Under the pieces are notes generated by a model. It had not been told where the DNA came from. It did not search any database and saw only the letters and a program-made list of their open reading frames with translations. From Parasponia andersonii (taxonomy: Eukaryota; Streptophyta; Magnoliopsida; Rosales; Cannabaceae), in assembly GCA_002914805.1 (NCBI GenBank), contig JXTB01000115.1, positions 144,717 to 208,716 of the forward strand: 64,000 nucleotides of DNA, read 5' to 3'. The first letter of the stretch is position 1. Every line of letters starts with the position of its first letter. The position numbers and the translations under genes were made by a program. This document shows, in pieces, positions 40,701-52,168 of the stretch.

Positions 40701-41718
40701 CACATTTCTCAAGAAAATATTGTCGAAGAAGTTCATATTCTAAAGAACTTGTTTACATTCGGAATCCAATTCCATCTTCTCATGTCATAACATCAATTAT
40801 TTTTGTTTGTTCTGGGTCATAAACCCCCTTCATATTATTTCTCTTCAAGAGACGGACTGCTTAGGGGGCATGAACCCCCTTCATCAACAATACGCCTGCA
40901 CTGCAGACAAACTTTATTTAATCAATCAGTCTCAGATGCTCGCAGACACTCCATTCTTTCAGAAATTGGCATACAGATAATGCGAGTGTGCATGCAAATG
41001 TACTCTATTCATGATCACCATTTCCATTTCCATGATAAGGGGCTTAATAACATGGTGCAAATGTCAAATGTCCAAATATTTCATCTCGCAATCGATGATC
41101 AAATCTTAAATCAATCATTTGAGAGACTTTCTTTCTTTGCCTCATCCAAACCACTCAAAAACAAAATTTTCTTTCTTCCTACTCACTCATTACAAACACA
41201 CAAAAGTTCAATTCCATGTCACTAATTTTCCCAGCATTTCTCACTAACCAAACAAACAAACAAACAAACGAAAAAATTAAAAAAAAAAAAAAAAAAAAAA
41301 AAAGAGAGAAGAAAAATACTACTGACATGAAAGCGCGAACCAAAGACTTTCCCTTGCCATCACCAGAAACAACGATCCTCATGCCATCAGGGGACCATTG
41401 AAGATCATCGATCCGTCCGGAGAGAACCTTGAACTCCTTCTTCAAAACGAAGTCGTTCCGGGTCCCCCAGATCCTGACGGTGCCGGAGACATCGGCGGAG
41501 GCGATCCACTCGGCGTTGGGGGAGAATCTGGCGACGGTAGCGGGGTAAGCGTGTTCGGCATAGACGGAGACCTCGAGAGGGTTGTCGAGGTTGAGAATGA
41601 TGACGGATCGGCCATTGGTGTAGAGTATGGCGTTGGATTTGGGGCTGCCGGAGATCAGAATCCCTCGCCCACGCTCCGTCGAAGGGACGCAAGCGTAAGT
41701 TTCCGCAAGCTCTGCCAT
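34730..41718 (-). CDS. AIP1: Actin-interacting protein 1, WD40 repeat protein (6 exons, 609 aa)
   Basis: Cytosolic WD40 protein that works with ADF/cofilin to sever and disassemble actin filaments. Coding exons, read on the minus strand: 41718-41327, 40321-40160, 39385-39199, 37731-37309, 36543-36136, 34987-34730. All introns are GT-AG, phases agree and the frame is open. Total length, 609 aa, matches the roughly 610 aa of plant AIP1. The N-terminus [15 protein letters not shown] is a family signature. WD repeats recur throughout ([37 protein letters not shown]), consistent with the two seven-bladed propellers of the family. The start is the first in-frame ATG; the upstream open frame in the leader has only TTG. 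Introns 2 and 3 carry a MITE and a LINE relic. Confidence 0.96.
38125..38595 (-). mobile_element. LINE 3'-end relic in AIP1 intron 3
   Basis: Minus-strand translation resembles the zinc-binding region that ends plant L1-type LINE reverse transcriptases: an H-L-F-F-C stretch near 38560, then [12 protein letters not shown] near 38385-38420, in shifting frames. The low-coordinate end is A-rich on the minus strand (around 38100-38120), as a LINE tail would be. It is old and strongly decayed. Confidence 0.45.
39694..39921. mobile_element. MITE copy 1, inside AIP1 intron 2
   Basis: 228-bp non-coding element with terminal inverted repeats: GGTTGCCAATCCAATAGGTA at the left end and, as reverse complement, GGCACCAATCCAGTAGGTA at the right. 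It is flanked on both sides by (TA)n tracts. It is the inverse of the copy at 43152, with strong identity across the interior (for example GCCATTGGATCACCATT and a CATTAATG segment). Confidence 0.85.
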
Positions 41719-41821
41719 TTTCTCGGGGAGAGAGAGAGCGCTTACTACGGGCTCAGTCAAGTTGAGTGAAAAAGAAGAGAGAGAGAGAGAGAAGGAAATC
41801 TCAGATTTGAAAGCTTTTGGG

Positions 41822-41829
41822 TTTTATAT
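41822..41829 (-). promoter_or_regulatory. Candidate TATA box of AIP1
   Basis: The minus strand reads AATATAAAAC about 105 bp upstream of the AIP1 start codon. Between them lies a CT-rich leader with a (CT)n tract on the minus strand (about 41772-41796), common in plant 5' leaders. Confidence 0.5.
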
Positions 41830-43151
41830 TTGGAGGAATTGGCTTCCGTCTGGTGCGGTGCACGAAGAGGAGGGAATGATGGTCACCAGTTGAACGACAC
41901 AGCGCAAAGAGGGTTTTGTGCATCATACGTGTCAAGACATAATTGGTTAGATCTAATTACAAAACAAATCTTGTGCTTTTTTAATGGGTAATGCTACGAC
42001 ATACAAAACTCACACGATCGTGTATTTTACTCGTCCATATTTTTTTTTCAAAGTAAGACTACGATCATCCACATGAGTGATTAAAGTACAAATATCATGT
42101 ATAAAAAATTTAGTCAATTTAACCTTTTTTTTTTTTTGTTTAAAAGTGTGGTATTTAAATTCTAGCTAAAAATGATGGCACATCGTATTTCTATAAGTTT
42201 TTTGTGCAAAGATTTTTATATCTCAATCTTTATCATAGTGATTAATATACAATATGTCATGTTAGTGTTTAGATTTCGTATCTAATTTATGCATCTCTAA
42301 TATTATTCTTTTTAAATTGGCACTAGTAGAGAACTTTTTAAATAGGTCTTACAGTAATGTAATGCCTAACATATGTCGAATGTTGCTTCGTACTACGTGA
42401 TGTTACTAATTATAATTAGTCTTTAGATGAGACTTATTAATTCATTAATTAAAGAGAAGTTCTAAATACTTTATCATTTGGATTATGTACATTCAATTTT
42501 TTTTTACACCATAAAAGTAATTTTAAATAATTATATTTTTAATTTGTACATTCTTTATATTCCAAAAATACCTAATTAATTTGTACATTTACTATTTTCA
42601 TTTTTAATGTCTAATTCTCAACGTAATAAGAACTAAGAATAGAAAATATAATTGACATACAATCTTTTAAAGAACTAGAGAATAAAGAATTAAAGAAACG
42701 AAGACAAAGAATTCTATTTGCACATACAACTTTTTAAATCAAATAGAGGATTTGTTAAAAGAAAAGGAAGGAACAAATATGATGTAAACACTATAAACAC
42801 ACCACGTTATAAAGGCAAAAAATACTGCAAGTTTATTGTATTATATAGTCTTTCAAAGTGGACTAAAACTTTATGATCCAATTATAAATAAAGAAAATAT
42901 GAACTCTCATCCGTATGCCTATAGATTATAGGATTGATTTTTTTTTTGTTTCACACTTTTTTTTAAAAAAATATTTAATTCTGATTATACAAAGATAAAA
43001 ATAAATAAAGAAAGGTGATCTTATCAATATATATATATATATAATTGGATTGATATTTTTTCTCGTCCCATGATGCCTTTTTTTCTTAAAAAATAAAAAC
43101 AAAAAACCATTTGATTGTGTACATATACATATATATATATATATATATATA
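41830..43151. other. AT-rich region upstream of AIP1
   Basis: No gene is recognised. It contains the distal AIP1 promoter and ends in a (TA)n tract at about 43129-43151. Confidence 0.6.
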
Positions 43152-43394
43152 GGCACCAATCCAGTAGGTATTTTTTTTTTTTTACCTTTACATAGGTATC
43201 AATTTGGCCAATGAAAATTTAGCATGCACATTTTTTTATTGTAAAAAATAAGAGAGAGAAAGAGCATTAATGATACACGTCTTTTCATGCACTTCATTAT
43301 AGCCATTGGATCACCATTAGATGGTGATCTAACGGCTAAAAAAAAAATACTTACCCATAGGTAAAGAAAAAAAATACCTATTGGATTGACAACC
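43152..43394. mobile_element. MITE copy 2, between (TA)n tracts
   Basis: 243-bp element starting GGCACCAATCCAGTAGGTA. Its right end, reverse-complemented, reads GGTTGTCAATCCAATAGGTA. The same family as 39694-39921, in reverse orientation. (TA)n tracts touch both ends (about 43129-43151 and 43398-43419). Confidence 0.85.
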
Positions 43395-43876
43395 TCTATA
43401 TATATATATATATATATATTATGTTCTAGATCTTTCTATATAATTTTTTTTTGGATCATCTTATTATTCATCTTACTTCAGTTGGTGATTTTGGAGATTG
43501 AAAAGGTAACTTCATTATAAGATTATCTTTTCATTCTTTTTCCCGTGTTAGCTTGATAAAAAAATTCTAAATCCATCACTATTCAAACTATATACATTCA
43601 TTACATATAATAATAGCATTTTACCATTAGCTTGTCCTTTTTAGTAATTTTAGTTATGAGTAAATTTATTATTAAAATAATAAATATATATAGTCTAAAT
43701 AGTGATAAATATAGAGCTTCCCTTAATTAAAATCACCCATAAGTCATGGTGTTAGACAATGATAATGCTTTTTGAGAAAAACAAAGGCATAAAATTTATG
43801 TTTGATTGACAATTCAGTCCTAATTGCTAATATCAAAAAGTTCTACACGAAATTCTCGTGTATATATCATTTGTTT
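43395..43876. other. AT-rich spacer, no gene seen
   Basis: It begins with a (TA)n tract and then shows unremarkable AT-rich sequence up to the solo LTR. Confidence 0.6.
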
Positions 43877-43890
43877 TGTAATACCGCAGG

Positions 43891-43944
<54 letters not shown>

Positions 43945-44392
43945 TGGTGGAGCCCACAAACTTATTTTTTAAATCAACCCCCTCTCTCTTTCTGTTCTCT
44001 CTCTTTCTCCCTCCTTCGGCCTAGCTCCCGTGTGCGCCACCTCCGGCCAGCGTCTGGCCACGGGAACGACTGGCGTAGCTCCAACTCAACACCAGCTGCA
44101 CGCCGCTGCCCTCCCTACAGCCGTCAGAGTCGCCAAACGCTGGCAAGGAGTACGTGATGCCGTAGTTTCCGTCGCTCACCGACGATGATTCCGACAATAG
44201 AAAGCCGCGAAACCTATTGCATTCAAATCCTCTTGTCATCGGCTCTTTTTTGGTATATATTTCTTGACCACATTTTATCCGGTTTGATAGTTGTCATTTT
44301 TTGATGTTTTAAGTTTTGAATTTTAGTTTTTAATCCGACCGTTAAATTTCGTTTTTGTTGTCGTTTTGGAATATACTCGGAAATTGGTGAAG

Positions 44393-44442
<50 letters not shown>

Positions 44443-45986
44443 TGACTATATTTAGTGACCGGCATAAAAGTCAATATCTAACGGCTTAGATTTTGTTAGA
44501 TCCGAATTAGTCGAGTTATATGTCTAACTTAGCTATTTTGGATATTAGAAATTCAATGAAGAAGTCCGTTCATTGATGCGAAGCTTCGTTAAGGGGTCGA
44601 TATTTCCCAAGTAAGCGATTGAAGGTGTGGAATTGGTACTCGACCCTCTGAACGACCGTCTAATCAACACCTTGAGTATCTAATAGAGTGGTACCGCTAT
44701 TCTAATAAGGTAGGGATTCGATTACTTTATTCTAAAATTAATTTAATTTATGAATTTTACATATTTTTAATAAATATAGAATTTCGTGAAATAATTTATA
44801 AAAATTGTATTTATGTTCTTTTTTGATCTGATTTGAGATATAAACTACCTAGAAAATACATCATATTGGTTGGCATGTCATATATACTATTTTGGATTAT
44901 TTTCTACAGGAAATTGAATTTTTGGATTTTGATAGAATATAGTTGTTGTAATGCCGAAATTTTTAGAAAATCCAAAATGGTTTGAGAACTCAATTTTGAG
45001 GACTGGAAGTGATTTGATTAAAGAATACTGCATGGTTATTTTAAGATTTTGTGGAAATAGTGCATATCCTTATTCTGTCATTTATAAAACATTTGCATAC
45101 ATTCACAAATTTACGATGTCCTATATTTGGTGATCGGACTTACGATGCCTCACATCGGGTGATCGGACTTACAATACCTCTTTAGGTGGCTCGGATTTAC
45201 GAGTGATCCAATAGGATACATCGGACATCATGATTGCATACGTGGTTATATGTTGGCTTGAATAGATATGTATTAGTTTGATAGATATTTTATAATGGTT
45301 TGGAATATTTGAACCGTTGGACTATGATTTACACTTAAGTTTTGTGAATTGTTTAGAATGGAATATTAACCATGCAGGACCTTCAGCGTGAGTATATTTT
45401 CTTACATATAAAAACTTGTAATCGATTCTCTACTGAGCATCACGTGCTCACCCCCCTTATTTATTCTCATTTTCAGGTGTTGATTTATTTTGGAGAAATT
45501 GTCTTGGTGACTTATTAAGGTTGTTTGGCATATGTGTGTCGTTTTCCACATCTTTATTGGTTGGTTTGTACTCTGTATCATTTTTCTTTCCAAGTCAAAT
45601 TTATTTAGCCAATAGTAATATATTTACTAAGTGATGTATGAGGATGATATTGCTATTAAATTGAGTACTTAGAAGTACAAATGATTTTATATAGATTATT
45701 TGAACAATGGATCTAAGGTTTTAATTTGGTTTATTTCTCTAAATATTATGAATTTAAAAATATTTCTAAATTAGTCAATTGGAATTCCTCTAAACTCTAA
45801 GTGGAGTATTTTCTTGAAAATCTATATTAATGAGAGGTTTCCTTAATTTGGATTTTACTTATTTGCGAGAAGTATAATTTTAAACCTCTTATACTCGATT
45901 TTTCTAAAATTTTGGAAAAATATTATTTATTACTGTTTCAACTAAAAATTACTAAAAGTCACGGCCTTAGAATTTTGATCGTGACA
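43877..45986 (+). mobile_element. Solo LTR, Ty3/gypsy, with perfect TSD TGTTT
   Basis: 2110 bp, starting TGTAATACC and ending GATCGTGACA. TGTTT stands directly before it (43872-43876) and directly after (45987-45991). Its middle and end share blocks with the LARD LTRs, including the ACCTTGAGTATCTAATAG-type segment near 44670 and the hairpin motif at 45434. No internal region is attached, so this is a remnant of LTR-LTR recombination. Two (TA)n tracts (about 43894-43941 and 44396-44440) have expanded inside it. Confidence 0.85.
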
Positions 45987-48900
45987 TGTTTAGTTGGTAC
46001 TTGGTAGATATGTACAAAATTAAGAACTGAAAAAAGAATCGTATATCTTAAATTTTATCTTTCCAGCTATCAGTTTCATTTTCTCCTGATGTCTTCCTCA
46101 ATTGTTTCATTTTCTTCTCATGGCTTCATATTGTGTTTTTTTGTTTTAATTTTCGACTAAAAAACTGGAATTTTCTGGATTCCCGATGCAAATATATAGT
46201 GGCATGTTTCCATCCAAAATTTTGTTAGCGTTAGCAATTTGGACAAAAAAAAAATTATTACCTAAACATAAATTTGATGACTAATTCAGTCATTTATTTT
46301 TTTTCAACCAAAGAGTCATATTTCAAAAAATTTAGGATCACTTGCCCTAGTTTTATTTTTTTTTTAATTTTTTGAGCTTCAGATTGGGCCTTTAACTTTA
46401 CTTTTATTTTCTTCTTATATTTGTGAATCTCAAATTTTTTTTCTTCTGAGAAAATGAATCTCACAATTAAACTATGGGAGTATTTTATACCCAATGGATC
46501 ACCTGATGGCAATAAAAGGTTCTTCCTCATAAATTTTATAGAAAAAAAAATGTATAGAAAGGTCTTCAATCAAAGAGCCCAAATCCTTTTTTCTATAAAC
46601 CATGACCACTTCAAGATTCTTCGCCAGCTTCCTTTGTGAACTTTCGTGACGATCGAAGCCATAAAAAGTGAATAATTATCATCAGATATGAATTTTTTGA
46701 ACTCAAATCTAATTTTCAAGTTTGTTTTTGAACAAGTTGATTAAAATGATTTTTATTTATTTTATATTTTATAATAGATTTAAAAGATACTCAAAATTGA
46801 TGATACATTGATTGTTGTGTATCCAAAAATAAAAATAAAAATAATTATTATATCTGAATTTCATAATAATTATATGAAAACTAAATAGAATATACTAATC
46901 ACAACTCATAACTAAAATTCAACAACCAATTATATGTGGCTTATGCAATATGGTTGGCCATTCAAGGAAAAAGTGTCCAACGCTTAGAGGAGGCTGTTAT
47001 CATCAACAAGTAAATGTTTTGGTAGGATTTCAAGGGCAACAAGCTTTTCAATGATAGTGTAATCCTTCCTTCAACATGTACAATACTACACTTTATATTG
47101 CCTATCCTCATTTACCAAGTCTTCCATAACCATCATATTAATAACTTACTCCCTAATGTTCAAGTTCTTCATCGAAGGACGTATTCAAGACCTTGGTTAT
47201 CAACATTCTTGAGTTCCAACAATAAATGATGGCATCTATCAAGAAATTGGAGACTCAAGTTAGCCAAATGTCTGAAGCTATTAAAAACGTAAAAGAGCAC
47301 GATTCTCAACCAATGATAACTCCAATGGAGTATGCTGATGAATTGAAGGAAACACTTAGAAGCCAAACGGAGTTTATAGAAGAGCTAAATATGTTAAAAG
47401 ATACTTCGATAAAAGAAGATGAAGCTACAACTCTTATGGAAACTTTATGACCATTAAAAAAGGAGTTGGGAAATTGGGGGACGACGATGATGATAATGAT
47501 GAGGAAATAAATGGGCTAGCAGAGGAGGAACAAACCAAATACTTGATGGGAGGCAATCCGATGGAGGGAGATGAGGATCACACCAAACAAAGATTTGATC
47601 TTTCTAAACCCTTATTCTCTTTTCAATTTATTTATTTTTGTTTAATTGTTTATTTTTCTCTTCTTTTCTATCCTTAAGCCTTGCATTAAAGATTTTAATA
47701 CTACATTAAGGACAATATAGTTTTTAGTGTGCATGGAAGGTTTTAGGATTTTTTAATTTTTAGTTGTTTTTGTTTTACGTGTTTTGGGGATTAAATTTTT
47801 CGTCTTTAATTTTTTTTTTTTGGCCTTAGGACACTTTTTAGCTTCTATGATGAGACATGAGCTTTATTATTCTAATTTTGATTGATGATGAATATTGTTT
47901 ACAATTTTGACGTTATTCTTTTGTTAATATACTTTGATTATGATCGTACTCATATATTTTTTTTCACAATAGCCATATTAGTTGGTATAGAGTAGAACAT
48001 GTTAGATTTAATTAGTTCTTGTAGTTTCACTTTGAATATAATCTTGATTTCTATGATTAGAGCTAAATATTAAAACTCTCCAAAAGTTACTTTACGGCGA
48101 ATGACCAGTTGTGTATTTTCCTAAAAAATAATTAGGGTATTAAGTTTTGAGCATCATAACAAAATAAGCCAATTCCTTGTTCAATGTCTAAGCACGTCCC
48201 TTTAGTTAGTCAGGTTGAGCCTATATGTAAACCTAATTATTTGGTTAGCCACGTATTATCTTCCCTACCTAGCCTAAATACAGTATATCCTACACTTGAT
48301 TTTACGTGTTGAGTACAATACGGGATATTATAAGGAGCTTTAAAAAAACTAGGTTGAAAGTGAAAGATAAGTGTGGGAGTAGTTTCATAAAAAGGAAGTA
48401 AAAAAGAAACAAATGAGAGGAAATTGTTCTGTGTTTGCCGTTGTAAAGAGAAATAATGAAAATAAAAGAGAGAGTAGGGATGTAAAAAAAATGAAAATAA
48501 AAAAGAAAGAAAAATACATAACTTGAATTAGAATAAAATTCATCTCTTGATATTTTCTGTAAATAATTTTCTTTTGAGTGTTATAAGATTGAAAAGAATG
48601 ATAAAAAGGCTTAATATTATAATATTTAGCCTTGTTCTTGTTGAAGAATTTTTAGTTTTCTTTGCTCCATGAAATACATAGAATCATTTGAATGCATCTT
48701 ATCCTTCTTTTCTTGAACCATTATCCATTACCTCCCTTACAACATCTACAAAATACCTTTTAATTTTAGATGATACTTTCGGTGTAGTAGAGAAAATATC
48801 GAAAGGAAAACATATGACGATAATTTTTTTATTAGAAATCGGGTGATACTTATTATGAGATTTATAAGAGCTACTTTTCAAAGCATGTATAGAGTAAACA

Positions 48901-49918
48901 CTGTTAATATTGGTTAAATCACAAACACACTTAAGTATGATTATTTGAGAGGTGTATTAACTTGAGAATAAGTAAAGATTTGATAAGATAATTGTTTTAG
49001 ATTGAAATTAAAGACTTTTATTGTTAGTAGAGAAGAAAAGCTCGAATGTTAGTTTGTCCTAGGTTGAGTCAGTTTAGAAGTCATTTATTTAAATTTAGTT
49101 AGGTTTTACTTTATTTGAAGATGAGCAAAATCCAAGTGTGTGGATATTTAATAGGTGCTTATTTGATTAAATCCTTTACATTAGTTTGGTTGTTTTCTTG
49201 TTATTTTTAGATTTTTAATGTTGGACTTATGCCTTTTAGGTTTTTTGGATGTAAAAGAGTGAAAAGGAGTAGAAACTAAGTGGAAACAAGCTAAAAATCA
49301 AAAAGTTAAGCTGAGAGGTGGTAAAGATATAAATATTAGGCTGAAAAGGGGCATTTTAAAAAAACAGAGATCTGATACTGTGGCACCAAAAGCTAAGCGC
49401 GGCTCCAATAATCAAGAAAGTAGAGTAAAATAAATAAATAAAATGAATAATTAAATTGATATTTTCTTTTTCATATTACATCATATAGTAGAATATTTAA
49501 ATTCACATGAGAGTGTAATATTTATAACAATGACGAAGACACGATTGAATAGTTAAAAAATTATTAGTACATATTTTTTGTTTTTTGTTTTTACAAAATA
49601 TTATTTGCCTTAATTAGTAGCTTAATTATCAATTTAATGTTTTGTACATAAACATGCATATTTTTAATATACAACCCCAAAACATTCATGTGTGTATCTG
49701 GTCATTCTAAATGAAAGTAAAAAATATACATCATAATTAATAAATTTTAAAGACGATTAATACTAAAAAAGTTGAAGTAGAATGATATTAATACAAAAAT
49801 AAAACTTACATATAATTAATAGAAGTATCTATAGATATCATTTTTCAATGAAATTAATATATCAGTTTACTTTGTACGTAGATTTGTAGACGAGTGTCTT
49901 AGTTCATATCAATTGATT
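45987..49918. other. AT-rich region with a gag-like relic
   Basis: Apart from the gag-like relic at 46925-47450 I see no gene. The 47.7-49.4 kb part may be more of the same decayed element, but no domain can be recognised in it. Confidence 0.5.
46925..47450 (+). mobile_element. Retrotransposon gag-like relic
   Basis: The plus strand encodes a CCHC knuckle, CGLCNMVGHSRKKC (C-x2-C-x4-H-x4-C), at 46935-46976. Downstream is a helical, charged stretch starting MASIKKLETQVSQMSEAIKN at about 47229. This resembles the segment after the knuckle in Athila-like gypsy gag. It is broken and old. The family assignment is tentative. Confidence 0.5.
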
Positions 49919-49923
49919 AGAAC

Positions 49924-52157
49924 TATCACGACCAAAAACTTAATACTGTGACTTTTAGTAATTTTAATTGAAATTAGTGATGAATAGTAGTTTCTAAAAT
50001 TTTCAGAAAAATTTACGTACTAGAAATTTAAGTTTAGTTCTCCAAAATAAGTAAATCACGAGATTGGACAGATAAAAAAAAATTTATGATATTATTTACC
50101 AGTTTTAAATTTCTAAGTAAATATTTCATTTTAAGATGAGAGAAAATCCTAATTAACTAGTTTAAAAACTTTTATTAATTCATGAAATTTAATAAAATAG
50201 TTCAAATTAAACCCTAGGCCCAAAGTTCAAATAATTTAAATAAAATCATTTTATTTCCTAAGTACTCGATTTAATAACAAAAATCATCCTCATACAACTA
50301 CTCAGTAATTATATTATGATTGGCTAAATAAATTTAATTTAGGAAAAGGAAATTGATACTGAGTACAAACCAACCAATAAAGAAGATTAGAACAACAAGT
50401 ATATGTCAAACATGCTTGCCAAGCCAACAGAATAATTACCACAAAATAAGTCAACACCTGAAATGAGAGGAAGTAGGAGTAAGCACGAGAATGCTCAGTA
50501 GGTTACCCAATTTCCCTTTTAGGAAAATCTTTATATAATTCTCAAAACATCTGCATGGTTAGTAGTACCGAAAAATATTTCTATAAATATTAAAGATTTA
50601 AACTATTTACAGAAAACCGTGCTAAAAACCAAAATCAGATATTCAGGTCAAAACATATAAAAGTCTCAATTAAAATAAACATAATGCACATCACATAAAT
50701 CAACACATCATATGAACTCTCATCCTCTCATCACGACTAGAGCAACTATACTACATGTATTGAGTGCTCTCTACCTGACATTTGTCTCTGGAAACCGGAT
50801 GGACACCCATGTGTCTAATCCTACCGAACCGGAGGGGCACCGAATGCCTACGCCTACCGAATGGAGATAGTCAGAAAACAAACCCCGCGTGGATTTACGA
50901 GCTCTCACCGAAGGCGGGTGTACTAGTCCGCCTACTACAATATCATGATGCCTAAGACGACTCTCATGCATGATCATATGAAATGTGTAATATAAATAGA
51001 GTCTCAAACAACCATGCAGTGGTTTAACATTCTAGACATGCTCTGATTTTTAATTAAAATCTATTTTGTACTTTAAAATCAAAAAGTACAATTTCTATGG
51101 TTTTATCAAATACCAAGTATAAAACTTGTATAAAATCATATTTAAAAATATCTAGAGTAGTCTACAATATTTCACAAATTCATAGTTCATAAAAATAACT
51201 ATTCAAATAATTCAATTTAATAAAATCATGAAATTTCATTTTTCAGAATAAATTCTAATTTTAATGAAAATAATAGAAAACAAGGAAATTGAATCCCCTA
51301 CTTCACTCAAATAGTGATAGCACGCTATTGGATGCTCAAGGTGTCAATTAGACGATCGTTCGGAGGGTCGGGAACCAATTTCACGCCCTCGATTACTCAC
51401 CTGGGGAATATCAACTTCTCAACGAAGCTTCGAATCAATGAACAGACCTCTTCATTGAATTCCTATTGTCCAAAATAGCTAAGTTAGTCATATAACTTGA
51501 TTAATTCGGGTCTGGGCCGACACCGGACTAGTGATACACAAAACTAGACAAAATCTAAGCCGTTAGATATTGATTTTCGTGCCGGTCACCAAATATAGTC
51601 AATATACATATATCAAACTTCTCTATTTTCCGAGTACATTCCAAAAATGACAATAAAAACGAAATCTAACATTCGGATTAAAAACTAAAATTCGAAACTC
51701 AAAAATACCCAAAAATGGTAACTTTTAAACCGGGTAAAACGGGATCGTGAAATATATACCCTGAGGTTTCTCTCGACGATACGAACCCAACGAGCCTAAA
51801 AACGTGACTTGAAACGGTCGGAATTGTCACCGGTGAGGAAAATTTCCAAACGGCCCAAAATGGCATTTTCCGGCAACGTGGCTCTCGGTGGTGACCGGGG
51901 GTGGGTGACGTAGCTTCCTGGTGACATGGGAGGAGCTCCCCGGCGACAAGCCTGGTCGGACGATGGGCGAGGTGGCGGCGGTGCTCCTTGGTCCTCTTTT
52001 GGCTAAGAGAACGAGAAGGAGGTGAGAGAGAGTGAGTTATCGGTAGGGGGGAACGAAAGGGATTGAGTGTAATGTATATATATATTTAATTAGTTTTTTT
52101 TTTGAAAAAAATCTGATCAAAAGACCATATTACCCTTAAAAAAACTAGAATTTTACA
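49924..52157 (-). repeat. 3' LTR of the LARD
   Basis: 2234 bp. On the plus strand it runs from TATCACGACC to ATTTTACA. It aligns over its whole length with 55905-58127. Confidence 0.92.
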
Positions 52158-52168
52158 TTCTCCCCTCC
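52158..52168 (-). other. Polypurine tract of the LARD
   Basis: The minus strand reads GGAGGGGAGAA immediately before the 3' LTR. It is preceded by TTTCGGGACGAAATTC, a sequence often seen just upstream of the 3' LTR in plant chromoviruses. Confidence 0.85.

Noticed and set aside
41719-41760. In-frame N-terminal extension of AIP1
   Set aside because: The upstream codon at 41760 is TTG, not ATG, and known plant AIP1 proteins begin close to the chosen methionine.
43894-44440. TA arrays as satellite or centromeric repeat
   Set aside because: They are short dinucleotide microsatellites inside an LTR, without higher-order periodicity.
47447-47677. Acidic open frame with a D/E run
   Set aside because: It follows a decayed gag relic, has no known domain and ends in hydrophobic low-complexity sequence; not supported as a host gene.
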